NCBI GenBank assembly: GCA_937889485.1
Contig: CALAPG010000139.1
Coordinates: 1 to 12,609 of the forward strand
DNA from: an uncultured Moraxella sp.
GTDB taxonomy: Bacteria > Pseudomonadota > Gammaproteobacteria > Pseudomonadales > Moraxellaceae
Direction: 5' to 3'
DNA length: 12,609 nt
The first letter of the stretch is position 1. Each line of letters opens with the position of its first letter. Under the pieces are notes generated by a model, which was not told the DNA's origin, did no database searches, and saw only the letters and a list, made by a program, of their open reading frames with translations. This document shows positions 1 to 7,942 of this stretch, one piece after another. The position numbers and the translations under genes were made by a program.

Positions 1-5
1 CTGGT

Positions 6-47
6 CAAACAAAAAAGGCAAGGTGTGTTACCTTGCCTTTTTGTTTG
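6..47 (-). terminator. Hairpin terminator downstream of the desaturase gene
   Basis: A 12-bp perfect inverted repeat (12-23 pairing with 31-42) encloses a 7-nt loop. It can be extended by five more pairs (6-10 with 43-47) across a single bulged base. The A-run on one side and T-run on the other make it usable in both directions. It lies about 20 nt past the desaturase stop codon, so it most likely ends that minus-strand transcript and may also end a plus-strand gene lying left of the window. Confidence 0.8.
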
Positions 48-64
48 TCAGCTATTTGTCGGGG

Positions 65-1231
65 CTAAATTTGTTTACCTTTTAGTTGTCCCAATACCTG
101 ATCTAACTGCTGAACGTGATTGCGTAATTTTTGTTCGATACTGGCGAATTGGTCTTTAAGTTTGTCATCCACTTCATTCATGCGCTGAGCAAACTCATTT
201 TTTTTCATCTCAATAGCTTTGGTTTTGAGCGCTTGCCACTCTGCAATGGTTTGTTTAAATGCCTGCTGCTCACTGGTAAAGCGTTCTTTGACCATCTGCA
301 TATCGGTGGTTAGGTTACCTGAGAAAGTCGCCACTTTACGCTCGGCACGTTTAAATGCCATTTCGGTCTGTGCGTGCTGAATTGTTACATCGGGCACACG
401 TTTTAGATCGGAGGTCAACCCCAATTTTGACAAGCCATAGATAAACCATTTGCTTGGGTCATATTGCCACCATTTTACCCCATTTCGGTAGTCATATTGA
501 AAGTAATGGTGATAATTGTGATAGCCTTCACCCCAAGTAAAAAGCGCCAAAATAGGGTTATCGCGTGCAGTGTTGGTATCGGTATAGGGACGAGTACCAA
601 ACATATGGCAAAGTGAGTTGATAAAAAACGTGAAATGATGCGTCAATACCAAACGTAGTAAACCTGCCAATAGTAGCGTGCCTACTACATCGCCAATCAG
701 CCAACCTGCTAGTGCTGGCAAGCCAAGGTTTGCCAACAAAATCCAAACTGCATAGTACTTATCTTGTGCTACAAGCACAGGATCGGCTTTTAGGTCAGGA
801 ATGTTTTTGTAATCATAATGACCGCTCGGATAGTTTTTGAGCATCCACCCCATGTGAGAAAATAAAAAACCACGTTTGGCAGAGTAGGGGTCTTCATAAA
901 TGTCATCAACATGACGATGATGCAAACGGTGACCCGCACACCAATCAAAAACCGAACCCTGCACCGCGAGAGTACCCCCAATAAGTAAAAACCATTTGAC
1001 AATTGGGTGTGCTTGGTAAGTACGGTGCGACCACAGACGGTGATAACCTACCGTGATGCTCATACCAGTCCATGCCATAAAAAACGCAAAGACTGCCCAG
1101 ACAGCCCAACTTACAGAATGGGTTAATAGATAGTAAGGTACAATCAATAAAGCCGCCAAAGGCGTGCTAATTAAGACAAACGCGGGTATCCAATTGATGG
1201 GCGCGTTTTCAAAAGATTGGTTTTCTGCCAT
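65..1231 (-). CDS. Membrane acyl-CoA/acyl-lipid fatty acid desaturase (delta-9 type)
   Basis: 388 aa integral membrane di-iron desaturase, expected to introduce a cis double bond into saturated acyl chains in the inner membrane and so adjust membrane fluidity. All three histidine boxes are visible: HRLWSHR (H64, H69), HRLHHRH (H101, H104, H105) and GEGYHNYHH (H238, H241, H242), plus H209 in the NSLCH segment. Hydrophobic segments lie around residues 15-37, 40-60, 78-92, 160-200. After residue ~285 a charged, Lys/Glu/Gln-rich helical tail of about 100 residues follows, predicted by eye to form a coiled coil; it is not part of the catalytic core. The start is supported by AGGA (1239-1242, complement) 7 nt upstream. 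A promoter precedes it and a hairpin terminator follows, so it appears monocistronic. Whether the substrate is acyl-CoA or phospholipid cannot be told from sequence alone. Confidence 0.93.
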   Translation of the reverse strand: MAENQSFENAPINWIPAFVLISTPLAALLIVPYYLLTHSVSWAVWAVFAFFMAWTGMSITVGYHRLWSHRTYQAHPIVKWFLLIGGTLAVQGSVFDWCAGHRLHHRHVDDIYEDPYSAKRGFLFSHMGWMLKNYPSGHYDYKNIPDLKADPVLVAQDKYYAVWILLANLGLPALAGWLIGDVVGTLLLAGLLRLVLTHHFTFFINSLCHMFGTRPYTDTNTARDNPILALFTWGEGYHNYHHYFQYDYRNGVKWWQYDPSKWFIYGLSKLGLTSDLKRVPDVTIQHAQTEMAFKRAERKVATFSGNLTTDMQMVKERFTSEQQAFKQTIAEWQALKTKAIEMKKNEFAQRMNEVDDKLKDQFASIEQKLRNHVQQLDQVLGQLKGKQI

Positions 1232-1288
1232 AGAAATGTCCTAAAGACGATCAAAATACGACATGTATTTTTTTAATCATCTAAGTAT

Positions 1289-1317
1289 ATTGTAGCGAAA
1301 AAAGCAAGAGATGTGAA
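1289..1317 (-). promoter_or_regulatory. Predicted sigma-70 promoter of the desaturase gene
   Basis: On the minus strand, TTCACA (1312-1317) and TACAAT (1289-1294) are separated by exactly 17 nt, each matching the consensus in 5 of 6 positions. The implied transcript start is near 1282, giving a leader of about 50 nt before the desaturase ATG. No operator could be recognised by eye. The rest of the 1232-1431 gap shows no gene. Confidence 0.6.
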
Positions 1318-1431
1318 CACTTATACACTCAAAATTTTGACAGCACACGCCAAACAAAAATGCATAAACTTACTTTAATATTAGAGCGTTGCACGAATAA
1401 TTCAATGGCTATTTGCGTTTTGACCTAATTT

Positions 1432-3075
1432 CTAGATAGACGGTAAGGTCTTACTGGTGCAAACAATCCGAAAGCAAGTTTGTCCTTGGCTAGGCACATA
1501 TTCTAAGTTGGCATGATTGGCTTGACAAAATGCCTGCGACAAATAGAGTCCTAGCCCCGTGCCTTGGTGGTCAGTGGTAAAAAAAGGATTGAATAAAAAC
1601 GGGATATTTTCTGTCAAAACCCCTTTGCCCGTATCAATGACCTCAATAAAAATTGATTTACCAGATTCATAAACATCAATGTTAACAAATGCATGCGATT
1701 GGGTTTTACTACTAAACCGTAAGCCATTGTTGATTAGATTAATTAAAATTTGCTCAAGCTGGTAATGATCAAACATGATCCCTTTGTCGGTGTCACAGCG
1801 CAAAAATACGTCATGCCCCTGAAAATTTGCCGCAATAAACGCCTGTAACCATGGTTTTGGCTCAATGAGTACCAAATTTGGGCGTTGTTGGCGAGACAGT
1901 TTGAGCACGTCTTCAATAATCTTGTTAACCCTAATGGTTTGTTGATAAATCATGTCATACAGTACCGCATTATCCTCAGACAACGTACTTTGGCTATCTT
2001 TTGCTTCTTCCATTAGTAGCTGGCTGGCTTGGCTAATAGCGGCTAGTGGGTTGCGTATCTCGTGGGCAATACTGGCAGATAATTGACCCAACGAGGCAAG
2101 TTTTAACTGCTGAGCACGGCTAAATTCATGGCGCAAATCTTCCACAAATATAATGGCATATTGCTGGCGCAGTTGGGTAATCCGTAATCTTAGATCATTA
2201 TAATGCTGAGACGTGGGCTCGCCGATGGTAAAATTTGTTTGGTCTGTATTAGGGGTGTCAAGGCGAATTACCAAGGTTTCCTCAGCGTGCTTGATGATGG
2301 GCTGGAGCTCAAATGCCACACTGGGTAACAGATGATATAAATCAAAATTTGCCAATTGCTTTGGCAAATGTAGCTGCTCAATGGCGGTATCATTGGCGAT
2401 AAGCAACTCTAAATCATGGGATAATACCACCACCCCTTGATCAATGGTCTGCACAATCTTGTTATTAATGGCATTGAGTGCGTTGACTTCATTAATTTGC
2501 CGTTTGGAGAGTAATTCAATTTGTTTGAGCCGTTTTGATAAAGTATGACTTAAATAGGCAACCCCTACAAAACTCATTGCCATAGACGCCACATTATTGA
2601 CCAACGCATAATTAACATCACTTTTTAGGGTATGATAAAACTGCTGATAAATCACCAAGGTGATGGCAAACATTGTCAATAAAACAGCCTGATTGGTGCG
2701 CACGAGCATAAAAGATGCGGCAACTTGCACCAAAAATAATAAAATGATCTGTAAGTCATTGCCCCCATTAAAATAAAGTAGGGTTGTGAGCACCAGCGCA
2801 TCAATGGTTAAACCCACCATGAGCAAGGTATTTTTAGGATAAAAATAATACAAGCCAAAAATAACTATGCTAAAACCCAAATAAAAAAATGTGGGTAGCA
2901 AGTTAACCAATACCCAATAATTTTGCTGACTGTTTTTGAGCGCCAAAATAAAGCTAAATGAAAAAAATATTGAAATAATAATTCGATAACCGTTGTAGAC
3001 ATTACCGATTTGTTTGTGCTTGTCTTGGGTGATGGCGTCATCAAATAGTGAAGAAAAAGAGGGATTGGTAATCAT
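1432..3075 (-). CDS. pilS: PilS-like six-transmembrane sensor histidine kinase
   Basis: 547 aa. Six hydrophobic helices occupy roughly residues 30-46, 53-78, 83-101, 108-125, 130-150 and 156-177. A PAS-like linker follows (about 205-315, IDQGVVVLSHDLELLIAND region), then a complete transmitter: H-box SIAHEIRNPLAAIS with H338, N-box INLINNG (N446, N449, N450), G1 DTGKG (481-485), F-box around NPFFTTD and G2 GTGLGL (505-510). The end of the ATPase domain (GLGLYLSQAFCQANHANLEY, 507-526) resembles PilS of Pseudomonas, as do the six-helix sensor and total length (PilS is about 530 aa). PilS normally phosphorylates the NtrC-family regulator PilR to control type IV pilin expression. No PilR is adjacent; the gene lies 91 nt downstream of a gacA-type regulator. 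Kinase identity is certain; the PilS name is by family resemblance. No hairpin terminator was seen after it. Confidence 0.82.
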   Translation of the reverse strand: MITNPSFSSLFDDAITQDKHKQIGNVYNGYRIIISIFFSFSFILALKNSQQNYWVLVNLLPTFFYLGFSIVIFGLYYFYPKNTLLMVGLTIDALVLTTLLYFNGGNDLQIILLFLVQVAASFMLVRTNQAVLLTMFAITLVIYQQFYHTLKSDVNYALVNNVASMAMSFVGVAYLSHTLSKRLKQIELLSKRQINEVNALNAINNKIVQTIDQGVVVLSHDLELLIANDTAIEQLHLPKQLANFDLYHLLPSVAFELQPIIKHAEETLVIRLDTPNTDQTNFTIGEPTSQHYNDLRLRITQLRQQYAIIFVEDLRHEFSRAQQLKLASLGQLSASIAHEIRNPLAAISQASQLLMEEAKDSQSTLSEDNAVLYDMIYQQTIRVNKIIEDVLKLSRQQRPNLVLIEPKPWLQAFIAANFQGHDVFLRCDTDKGIMFDHYQLEQILINLINNGLRFSSKTQSHAFVNIDVYESGKSIFIEVIDTGKGVLTENIPFLFNPFFTTDHQGTGLGLYLSQAFCQANHANLEYVPSQGQTCFRIVCTSKTLPSI

Positions 3076-3166
3076 CGAAACTACCTGCCTATAAAAACGA
3101 TAACATCATTAAAATGAAAGCGGGTAACAAACAACCGCGGGTATTAGTCATTTAGTTATTTTGGCA

Positions 3167-3802
3167 TCAAGGTTGAATCAACCCATGACGCATGGCAAGG
3201 TGGGTTAGTTTGACATCACTATCGATATTGAGTTTTTCAAAAATTCGATAACGGTAAGTGTTGATAGTCTTCACGCTGACAAAGAGTTGATCGGCAATTT
3301 GTTGAGGGCTTTTACAATTAACCACCATCATTGCTACTTGCATTTCTCGCTCACTTAACAGGTCAAATGGCGATTCTGAATTATCGGTAAACAGGATATC
3401 TGCCAGCTGCTCAGCAACATCTGCGCTAAAATAGCGCCCGCCTTGGTACACTTTTTTGATGCCTTTGATCATCTCTTCTAAAGGCGTGCCCTTGGTGATA
3501 TAGCCACTCACCCCTGCTTTAATCAGCATAGAGGGATAGGGCTGGGTAACCAATGAGCTAACGGCTAGGATTTTAGTGTTTTTGTCGGTTTGTAATAATC
3601 GTTTGGTGACTTCAAGACCGCCTACCGTTGGCATGTTAACATCTAACAATACCACATCGGGTTTTAGCTGTTTGGTTTTTATAATGGCGGTTTCACCGTC
3701 TGCTGCCTCACCAATCACATCAATGTCTTGGCTGTCAGACAGCATCCGCACGATTCCCATTCTTACCAAATCATGATCATCTACGACTAACACTTTAATC
3801 AT
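3167..3802 (-). CDS. gacA: GacA/UvrY-family response regulator (NarL/LuxR type)
   Basis: 211 aa: receiver domain (1-118) with acidic pair D8-D9, phospho-acceptor D54 in LLDVNMP and K104, followed by a LuxR-type helix-turn-helix (about 149-206, LSEREMQVAMMVV ... SVKTINTYRYRIFEKL). The TYRYRIFEKL and DVKLTHLAMRHG segments match GacA/UvrY very closely. In gamma-proteobacteria this regulator, phosphorylated by GacS/BarA, activates small RNAs that titrate CsrA/RsmA. I place the start at the ATG (3800-3802, complement), because AAGGTG lies 7 nt upstream as a ribosome site. A GTG at 3809-3811 would add three residues but overlaps that site, so it is less likely. No GacS/BarA kinase is in the window; the next gene downstream encodes a PilS-like kinase. 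Confidence 0.9.
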   Translation of the reverse strand: MIKVLVVDDHDLVRMGIVRMLSDSQDIDVIGEAADGETAIIKTKQLKPDVVLLDVNMPTVGGLEVTKRLLQTDKNTKILAVSSLVTQPYPSMLIKAGVSGYITKGTPLEEMIKGIKKVYQGGRYFSADVAEQLADILFTDNSESPFDLLSEREMQVAMMVVNCKSPQQIADQLFVSVKTINTYRYRIFEKLNIDSDVKLTHLAMRHGLIQP

Positions 3803-3869
3803 TGTTTTCACCTTACTGTTTTCCCCTAACTAACCGATGACAACATCAGTACAGTCATGTCACATTTTT

Positions 3870-3898
3870 TTCATATTAGCACGTAACCCAAGTGGCAA
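3870..3898 (-). promoter_or_regulatory. Possible promoter for gacA-pilS
   Basis: Minus-strand TTGCCA (3893-3898, 5 of 6 consensus) and TATGAA (3870-3875, 4 of 6) are 17 nt apart, upstream of gacA. This is a weak eye-level match. The rest of the divergent gap 3803-4092 contains no convincing gene or hairpin. Confidence 0.28.
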
Positions 3899-4051
3899 TG
3901 TAATATTTTATCCATCATTCTCACAAAACTGGCAACCTAAGCTGATCAAGCTAAGTATTAACAGCGCGGTTAGGTTGTTTGCCATAGTGTGCTTTGTTAT
4001 GGTCATGGCTAAAAAAGCGGCGGAAAAATAGCTTAACGTCCATAATGTCTT

Positions 4052-4057
4052 TATAAT
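4052..4057 (+). promoter_or_regulatory. Possible -10 element for the queD-tsaE-mutL-miaA cluster
   Basis: A perfect TATAAT lies about 36 nt before the queD ATG, but no good -35 hexamer sits 16-18 nt upstream (TAGCTT at 17 nt). It could be an activator-dependent promoter or a chance match in A+T-rich DNA. Confidence 0.33.
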
Positions 4058-4092
4058 AGCGTTACCTTATTTAAAACTATGACTAAAAAAAT

Positions 4093-4689
4093 ATGCGAAT
4101 TCGTAAACTATTTAAATTTGAAAACGCCCATATCGTTCGTAATTGTAGCTCAGATCGGTGTAAATACTCCATACATGGCCACAGCTACCAAATTGAGTTG
4201 ATACTGGAAGCGCATCGGCTTGATTATGGACAGATGGTGTATGATTTTGGGCTGTTAAAATCCTCTATTAAAGACATGATCGATAGCTTTGACCATGCCA
4301 TCTGTTTTTGGGATAAAGATGACCTTGAATATATCGAGGCGTGTAAAAAATTCAGCGCACGCTGGATTAGTCTACCTGTATCGCCGTCTGCTGAGCAGTT
4401 TAGTCGTGTGGTATTTTTTTGGGCAAGAGAAATTTTAAAGCAAACCCAAATGCAAAACGGCGAAACCGATGTCAAAGTATATTCAGTGATTGCACACGAG
4501 ACGGCAACAGGGTATGCGCAGTGCTTTGAAGATGATGTGGACAATGCCCAAATGGGGGCGTTGAGACTTGATGATTTTGCGTTTAGTGAGCAAGTCAAAC
4601 AAGAATGGCATGACCCACTAATGTATGAAAAGCTCAAGACAGGTGAAACATTCACCAACCCCACTGTTGATTTACAAGTTAAACCATGA
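4093..4689 (+). CDS. queD: 6-carboxytetrahydropterin synthase (QueD / PTPS family)
   Basis: 198 aa. QueD converts 7,8-dihydroneopterin triphosphate to 6-carboxy-5,6,7,8-tetrahydropterin, the first committed step toward queuosine, the hypermodified wobble base of GUN tRNAs. The zinc ligands are visible as H13 (ENAHIV) and H28/H30 (IHGH), with the catalytic cysteine C23 five residues before the HGH. D67-H68 (SFDH) and the H135-E136 pair in AHETATGYA complete the family active-site pattern. Usual QueD proteins have about 120-150 residues; here about 50 extra residues (149-198) follow the catalytic fold. The stop codon overlaps the tsaE start by 4 nt (ATGA), implying translational coupling. No other queuosine gene is in the window. 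No strong ribosome site precedes the ATG. Confidence 0.87.
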   Translation: MRIRKLFKFENAHIVRNCSSDRCKYSIHGHSYQIELILEAHRLDYGQMVYDFGLLKSSIKDMIDSFDHAICFWDKDDLEYIEACKKFSARWISLPVSPSAEQFSRVVFFWAREILKQTQMQNGETDVKVYSVIAHETATGYAQCFEDDVDNAQMGALRLDDFAFSEQVKQEWHDPLMYEKLKTGETFTNPTVDLQVKP

Positions 4690-5123
4690 AAGCACATATT
4701 TTAACCAGCGAAAAAGACACCCAAACGCTTGCCAACGAGCTTGCCAAAATGAATCTGACAGGTAGTATCTGGCTATCGGGTGATTTGGGGGCGGGTAAGA
4801 CGACGCTCACACGCTACTTACTACAAGCCATGGGGCATCAAGGTGCGGTGAAAAGCCCAACCTTTACCTTGGTAGAGCCGTATCGCATTGCCCAAGCCGA
4901 TGGTACAGTTAAGCCTGTGTACCATGCCGATTTATACCGACTCAATGATCCTGAGGAGCTTGAATTTATTGGGTTTTATGAATACCAAGATGAACCCAAT
5001 AGTCTGGTTATCATAGAGTGGGCAAGTCGGGCGCAAGGCTATCTTACCCCGCCGCAACTGGTGATTGACATCAAGCGTTTAGATGATGACAAACGAGAAG
5101 TGACCCTGAGTTTTGCAAAATAA
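4686..5123 (+). CDS. tsaE: tRNA t6A threonylcarbamoyltransferase complex ATPase TsaE (YjeE)
   Basis: 145 aa, normal length for the family. TsaE is the ATPase that works with TsaB and TsaD to make N6-threonylcarbamoyladenosine at position 37 of ANN-decoding tRNAs. Visible motifs: Walker A GDLGAGKTT (32-40), VKSPTFTLV (55-63), HADLYRL (80-86) and the IIEWA strand (109-113), all diagnostic of TsaE. It starts inside the queD stop (ATGA) and its end overlaps the mutL start by 11 nt, so it sits mid-operon. In many gamma-proteobacteria tsaE is followed by amiB and then mutL; here amiB is missing and tsaE touches mutL directly. Confidence 0.95.
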   Translation: MKAHILTSEKDTQTLANELAKMNLTGSIWLSGDLGAGKTTLTRYLLQAMGHQGAVKSPTFTLVEPYRIAQADGTVKPVYHADLYRLNDPEELEFIGFYEYQDEPNSLVIIEWASRAQGYLTPPQLVIDIKRLDDDKREVTLSFAK

Positions 5124-6708
5124 TCGTATTCAAAAATTATCCGCTTTGCTAATCAATCAAATCGCAGCAGGCGAAGTAGTGACGCGCCCTGCATCAGTGG
5201 TAAAAGAACTGATTGAAAATGCCATTGATGCGCAGGCTACCCAAATTCGTATCGATATTGAACAAGGCGGATTGGGCTTGATTCAAGTCACCGACAATGG
5301 TCATGGCATTCACCCCGATGATATGACCCTTGCGATCACACGCCATGCGACCAGCAAACTTGCAGACGTGGCTCAACTTATGGGCATTAATAGCTTGGGG
5401 TTTCGTGGCGAAGCGCTTGCCAGTATTGCAGCAGTATCACACCTCACTTTGACTAGCAGTCATGATGACACAGGCATTGGTCAGCAGCTGACCGTAAGTG
5501 GCAGTGAGGTAAGCCAAGCCACGCTGCGCCCCATAGTAAAACAGCGCGGCACTACCGTGACAGTGCGCGATTTATATTATAATGTTCCCGCTAGACGCGC
5601 CAACCTAAAAAGCATCGCCACCGAGTTTTCTCATATTGAACAAATCGTTCAGCGCCTGGCGATTAGTTTTGCCGATGTCACAATCTTGCTTTATCACCAA
5701 GATAAACCACGGCTGCAGCTAGGGCATAGCTTACCTGCTGCCCCGTCAGCAACCTCTCAGCCAGATGTCTTGTTAACGCGGCTAGAACAAGCGCTTAACC
5801 TACCGCTAACCAGCATGGCAGTGCCGTTTTTTTTGTCCCTAGAAGGGCTGTTAGATAGCAGAGCGCAGCAAACTTTGCCGCATCTGTCACCGCAAGTGCA
5901 CGGCTGGTTATTTGTGCACCATACTATAAATCTACCAAAACTCATCTATATTAATCAGCGCTTGGTCACCGATTTTACCATTGGGCAGGCTTTGCAAAAA
6001 GTGGCACGGCAGTTGGGTCTGGGGCAAGCAGGCGCCGCGCATCTTGGTTATGCGCTATTTTTTGTGTTGCCCAGTGCATGGGTGAATGTCAATATTCACC
6101 CCAGTAAGCAGCAAGTAAAAATTCAGCCACTCAGCAATATTTTGGCATGGCTAAGCCAGCATGTTTATCAGCAGCTACAGCCACGAGTGGGGCAAATTAC
6201 TGTGATGGTTGATGACACGTCTGACAACACATTTGCCAATACGTCGATCAATAGGAAAGTGCCCAAAGCTAGTAGCAGCCAGCAAGGCGCATCTTTAGCA
6301 GGCGTGGCGACAGTTGCTACAAACCTAGCGGCTACAAACACCGCGGCTAGGGCTAACTTAAAAAGCCACCCCCATAACCATAGCCTTGCCCAACAGGTAA
6401 ATGCGCCTGCGCTTGATTATCAGCTGTCATCTTCAGTGCTTAACACGTCTGTGCCCGCCAATACCGTCTTGCAGCCACCATTGCAGGTACTGGGCATTAG
6501 CCAGCAAGCGGATCAACATTATGCGCTTGTGTTTTGGCAAAATGAATTTTATGTATTGCCATTAGCGGATTTAGCATTGCCTGCGCTGACGGTAGATATA
6601 GTGCAGCACCATTTGAACCAATCGGATGCTAATGCGCAGTTGGCTAATCAACACGGCATCAGCCAAGATCGTTTGGTACAATGGCTGCTTTCTTCAAAGA
6701 ATTTTTAA
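5113..6708 (+). CDS. mutL: DNA mismatch repair protein MutL with a shortened C-terminal domain
   Basis: 531 aa. MutL is the ATP-driven matchmaker between MutS and the strand-incision step of mismatch repair. The GHKL ATPase half is complete: NQIAAGEVV (15-23), VVKELIENAIDA with E32 and N36, DNGHGI (61-66), RHATSKL (77-83), GFRGEA (96-101), and the transducer lysine region VNIHPSKQQV (326-335). A low-complexity Ala/Ser/Thr/Asn-rich linker spans about 360-450. The C-terminal domain seems cut down: residues 456-490 resemble the first strands of the MutL dimerisation domain, then only about 40 residues remain before the stop. E. coli MutL has 615 residues. The start is a TTG overlapping tsaE by 11 nt; no ATG or GTG fits before the conserved QIAAGEVV segment. 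Downstream, miaA begins 15 nt later, leaving no room for missing sequence. Confidence 0.93.
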   Translation: MQNNRIQKLSALLINQIAAGEVVTRPASVVKELIENAIDAQATQIRIDIEQGGLGLIQVTDNGHGIHPDDMTLAITRHATSKLADVAQLMGINSLGFRGEALASIAAVSHLTLTSSHDDTGIGQQLTVSGSEVSQATLRPIVKQRGTTVTVRDLYYNVPARRANLKSIATEFSHIEQIVQRLAISFADVTILLYHQDKPRLQLGHSLPAAPSATSQPDVLLTRLEQALNLPLTSMAVPFFLSLEGLLDSRAQQTLPHLSPQVHGWLFVHHTINLPKLIYINQRLVTDFTIGQALQKVARQLGLGQAGAAHLGYALFFVLPSAWVNVNIHPSKQQVKIQPLSNILAWLSQHVYQQLQPRVGQITVMVDDTSDNTFANTSINRKVPKASSSQQGASLAGVATVATNLAATNTAARANLKSHPHNHSLAQQVNAPALDYQLSSSVLNTSVPANTVLQPPLQVLGISQQADQHYALVFWQNEFYVLPLADLALPALTVDIVQHHLNQSDANAQLANQHGISQDRLVQWLLSSKNF

Positions 6709-6723
6709 AAATATCGGCGCCCC

Positions 6724-7776
6724 ATGAATCACACTAAAAAACCGCAAGTTATTTGTCTTATTGCCCCCACCGCGAGCGGCAAAACCGCGTTGGCTTATCA
6801 ACTGTATGATACAGGGCGCTACGCACTGATTTCTGTGGATTCCGCACTGATTTATCGTGACATGAATATAGGCACTGCCAAGCCCAGCGCTGAGGAACTA
6901 CTGCGCTATCCGCATGCGTTGGTAGATATTATTGATCCCGACCAAAGTTATAGCGTGGCGCAATTTGTGAATGATGTAGAGGAACAAATTAAGCTTGCCC
7001 ACGACCAAGGCAAAACCCCTGTATTGGTGGGGGGCACCTTGATGTATTACATGGCGCTACTAGAAGGGATTAATGACATCCCTGCCACCTTGCCACAAAC
7101 GCGCGCGCGTGTCAGCAAAATGATTGCTGATCAAGGCATCAATGAAGTTTATGCCTATCTACACCAAGTTGATCCAACACTGGCAAAACGTCTACAGCCC
7201 AACGACAGCCAGCGCATAGGGCGGGCGGTAGAAATTTTTTTACAAACAGGGCAGCCGTTAAGCATGTGGCAGCAGCAGCCAACCTTGGCATTGGCAAATA
7301 ACCCAAGCCAACACTGGCAGATTTTGGCAATCATGCCTGATCGGCAATGGCTACACGAGCGTATTGCCATGCGCCTAGATTTGATGTGGCAGCAAGGCTT
7401 TATTGAAGAAGTCATCGCCTTACAACAAAAATACACCCTTCATGCCAATCTTCCCGCTATGCGCTGTGTGGGCTATCGACAAGTTTGGGAATTTTTAGAA
7501 AAAATCAACGCGAAAACCGCCATGACGCCCAACACTGACCCAAATAATCTGCAAAATAATCCCTCACGTTTTTTACTAAACATGCACAGCCCAGTAATGC
7601 AAGATGATAGACAAACCATGAGAAATGAGGCATTATATGCCACAAGGCAGTTAGCAAAACGCCAATATACATGGATGCGAAAACTCATCAGTACGCCACA
7701 CCTAGCCGCGCGTTTTGACATACAACCTTTAACGACTATTCAACAAGCCAAGCAATTGCTTATAAAAACTATTTAA
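6724..7776 (+). CDS. miaA: tRNA dimethylallyltransferase MiaA
   Basis: 350 aa. MiaA transfers a dimethylallyl group from DMAPP to N6 of A37 in UNN-decoding tRNAs, the first step of i6A/ms2i6A. Motifs: P-loop APTASGKT (14-21), SVDSALIYRDMNIGTAKP (37-54) with the catalytic Asp/Thr region, VGGTLMYY (102-109), MRCVGYRQVW (246-255) and ATRQLAKRQ (306-314). E. coli MiaA has 316 residues; the extra length lies mainly in an Asn/Pro-rich insertion at about 261-297 between the GYRQ and ATRQLAKRQ motifs. The gene follows mutL by 15 nt and lacks a clear ribosome site, which suggests coupled translation. It precedes hfq, as in most gamma-proteobacteria. No hairpin was seen between miaA and hfq. Confidence 0.95.
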   Translation: MNHTKKPQVICLIAPTASGKTALAYQLYDTGRYALISVDSALIYRDMNIGTAKPSAEELLRYPHALVDIIDPDQSYSVAQFVNDVEEQIKLAHDQGKTPVLVGGTLMYYMALLEGINDIPATLPQTRARVSKMIADQGINEVYAYLHQVDPTLAKRLQPNDSQRIGRAVEIFLQTGQPLSMWQQQPTLALANNPSQHWQILAIMPDRQWLHERIAMRLDLMWQQGFIEEVIALQQKYTLHANLPAMRCVGYRQVWEFLEKINAKTAMTPNTDPNNLQNNPSRFLLNMHSPVMQDDRQTMRNEALYATRQLAKRQYTWMRKLISTPHLAARFDIQPLTTIQQAKQLLIKTI

Positions 7777-7896
7777 AATGAGCAACCCTCAGCATAATAT
7801 GCCAGAGTAGTCAATGACTTGCATTAATTTGTCAAACTTTATCATTGTGTACACCACGTAAATAATGACAATGATAAATATAAAATCATTTACAAA

Positions 7897-7902
7897 TATA
7901 AT
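7897..7902 (+). promoter_or_regulatory. hfq: Possible -10 element of an hfq-proximal promoter
   Basis: The A+T-rich 166-nt miaA-hfq gap contains a perfect TATAAT about 40 nt before the hfq start, which would give a leader of roughly 34 nt. The -35 position is weak (ATAAAT at 17 nt). Transcription of hfq from promoters in or near miaA is known in E. coli, which makes a local promoter reasonable but not shown. Confidence 0.33.
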
Positions 7903-7942
7903 AATTTAAACTAACCTTTATGTTATTTCTGGGAGAAGCATC

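Noticed and set aside
3837..4031. A 64-codon plus-strand frame between gacA and queD
   Set aside because: No ribosome site, no recognisable motif, and it lies over the likely gacA promoter region.
4224..4697. A 157-codon minus-strand frame opposite queD
   Set aside because: Shadow of queD; Ser/Cys-rich composition typical of antisense translation and no independent support.
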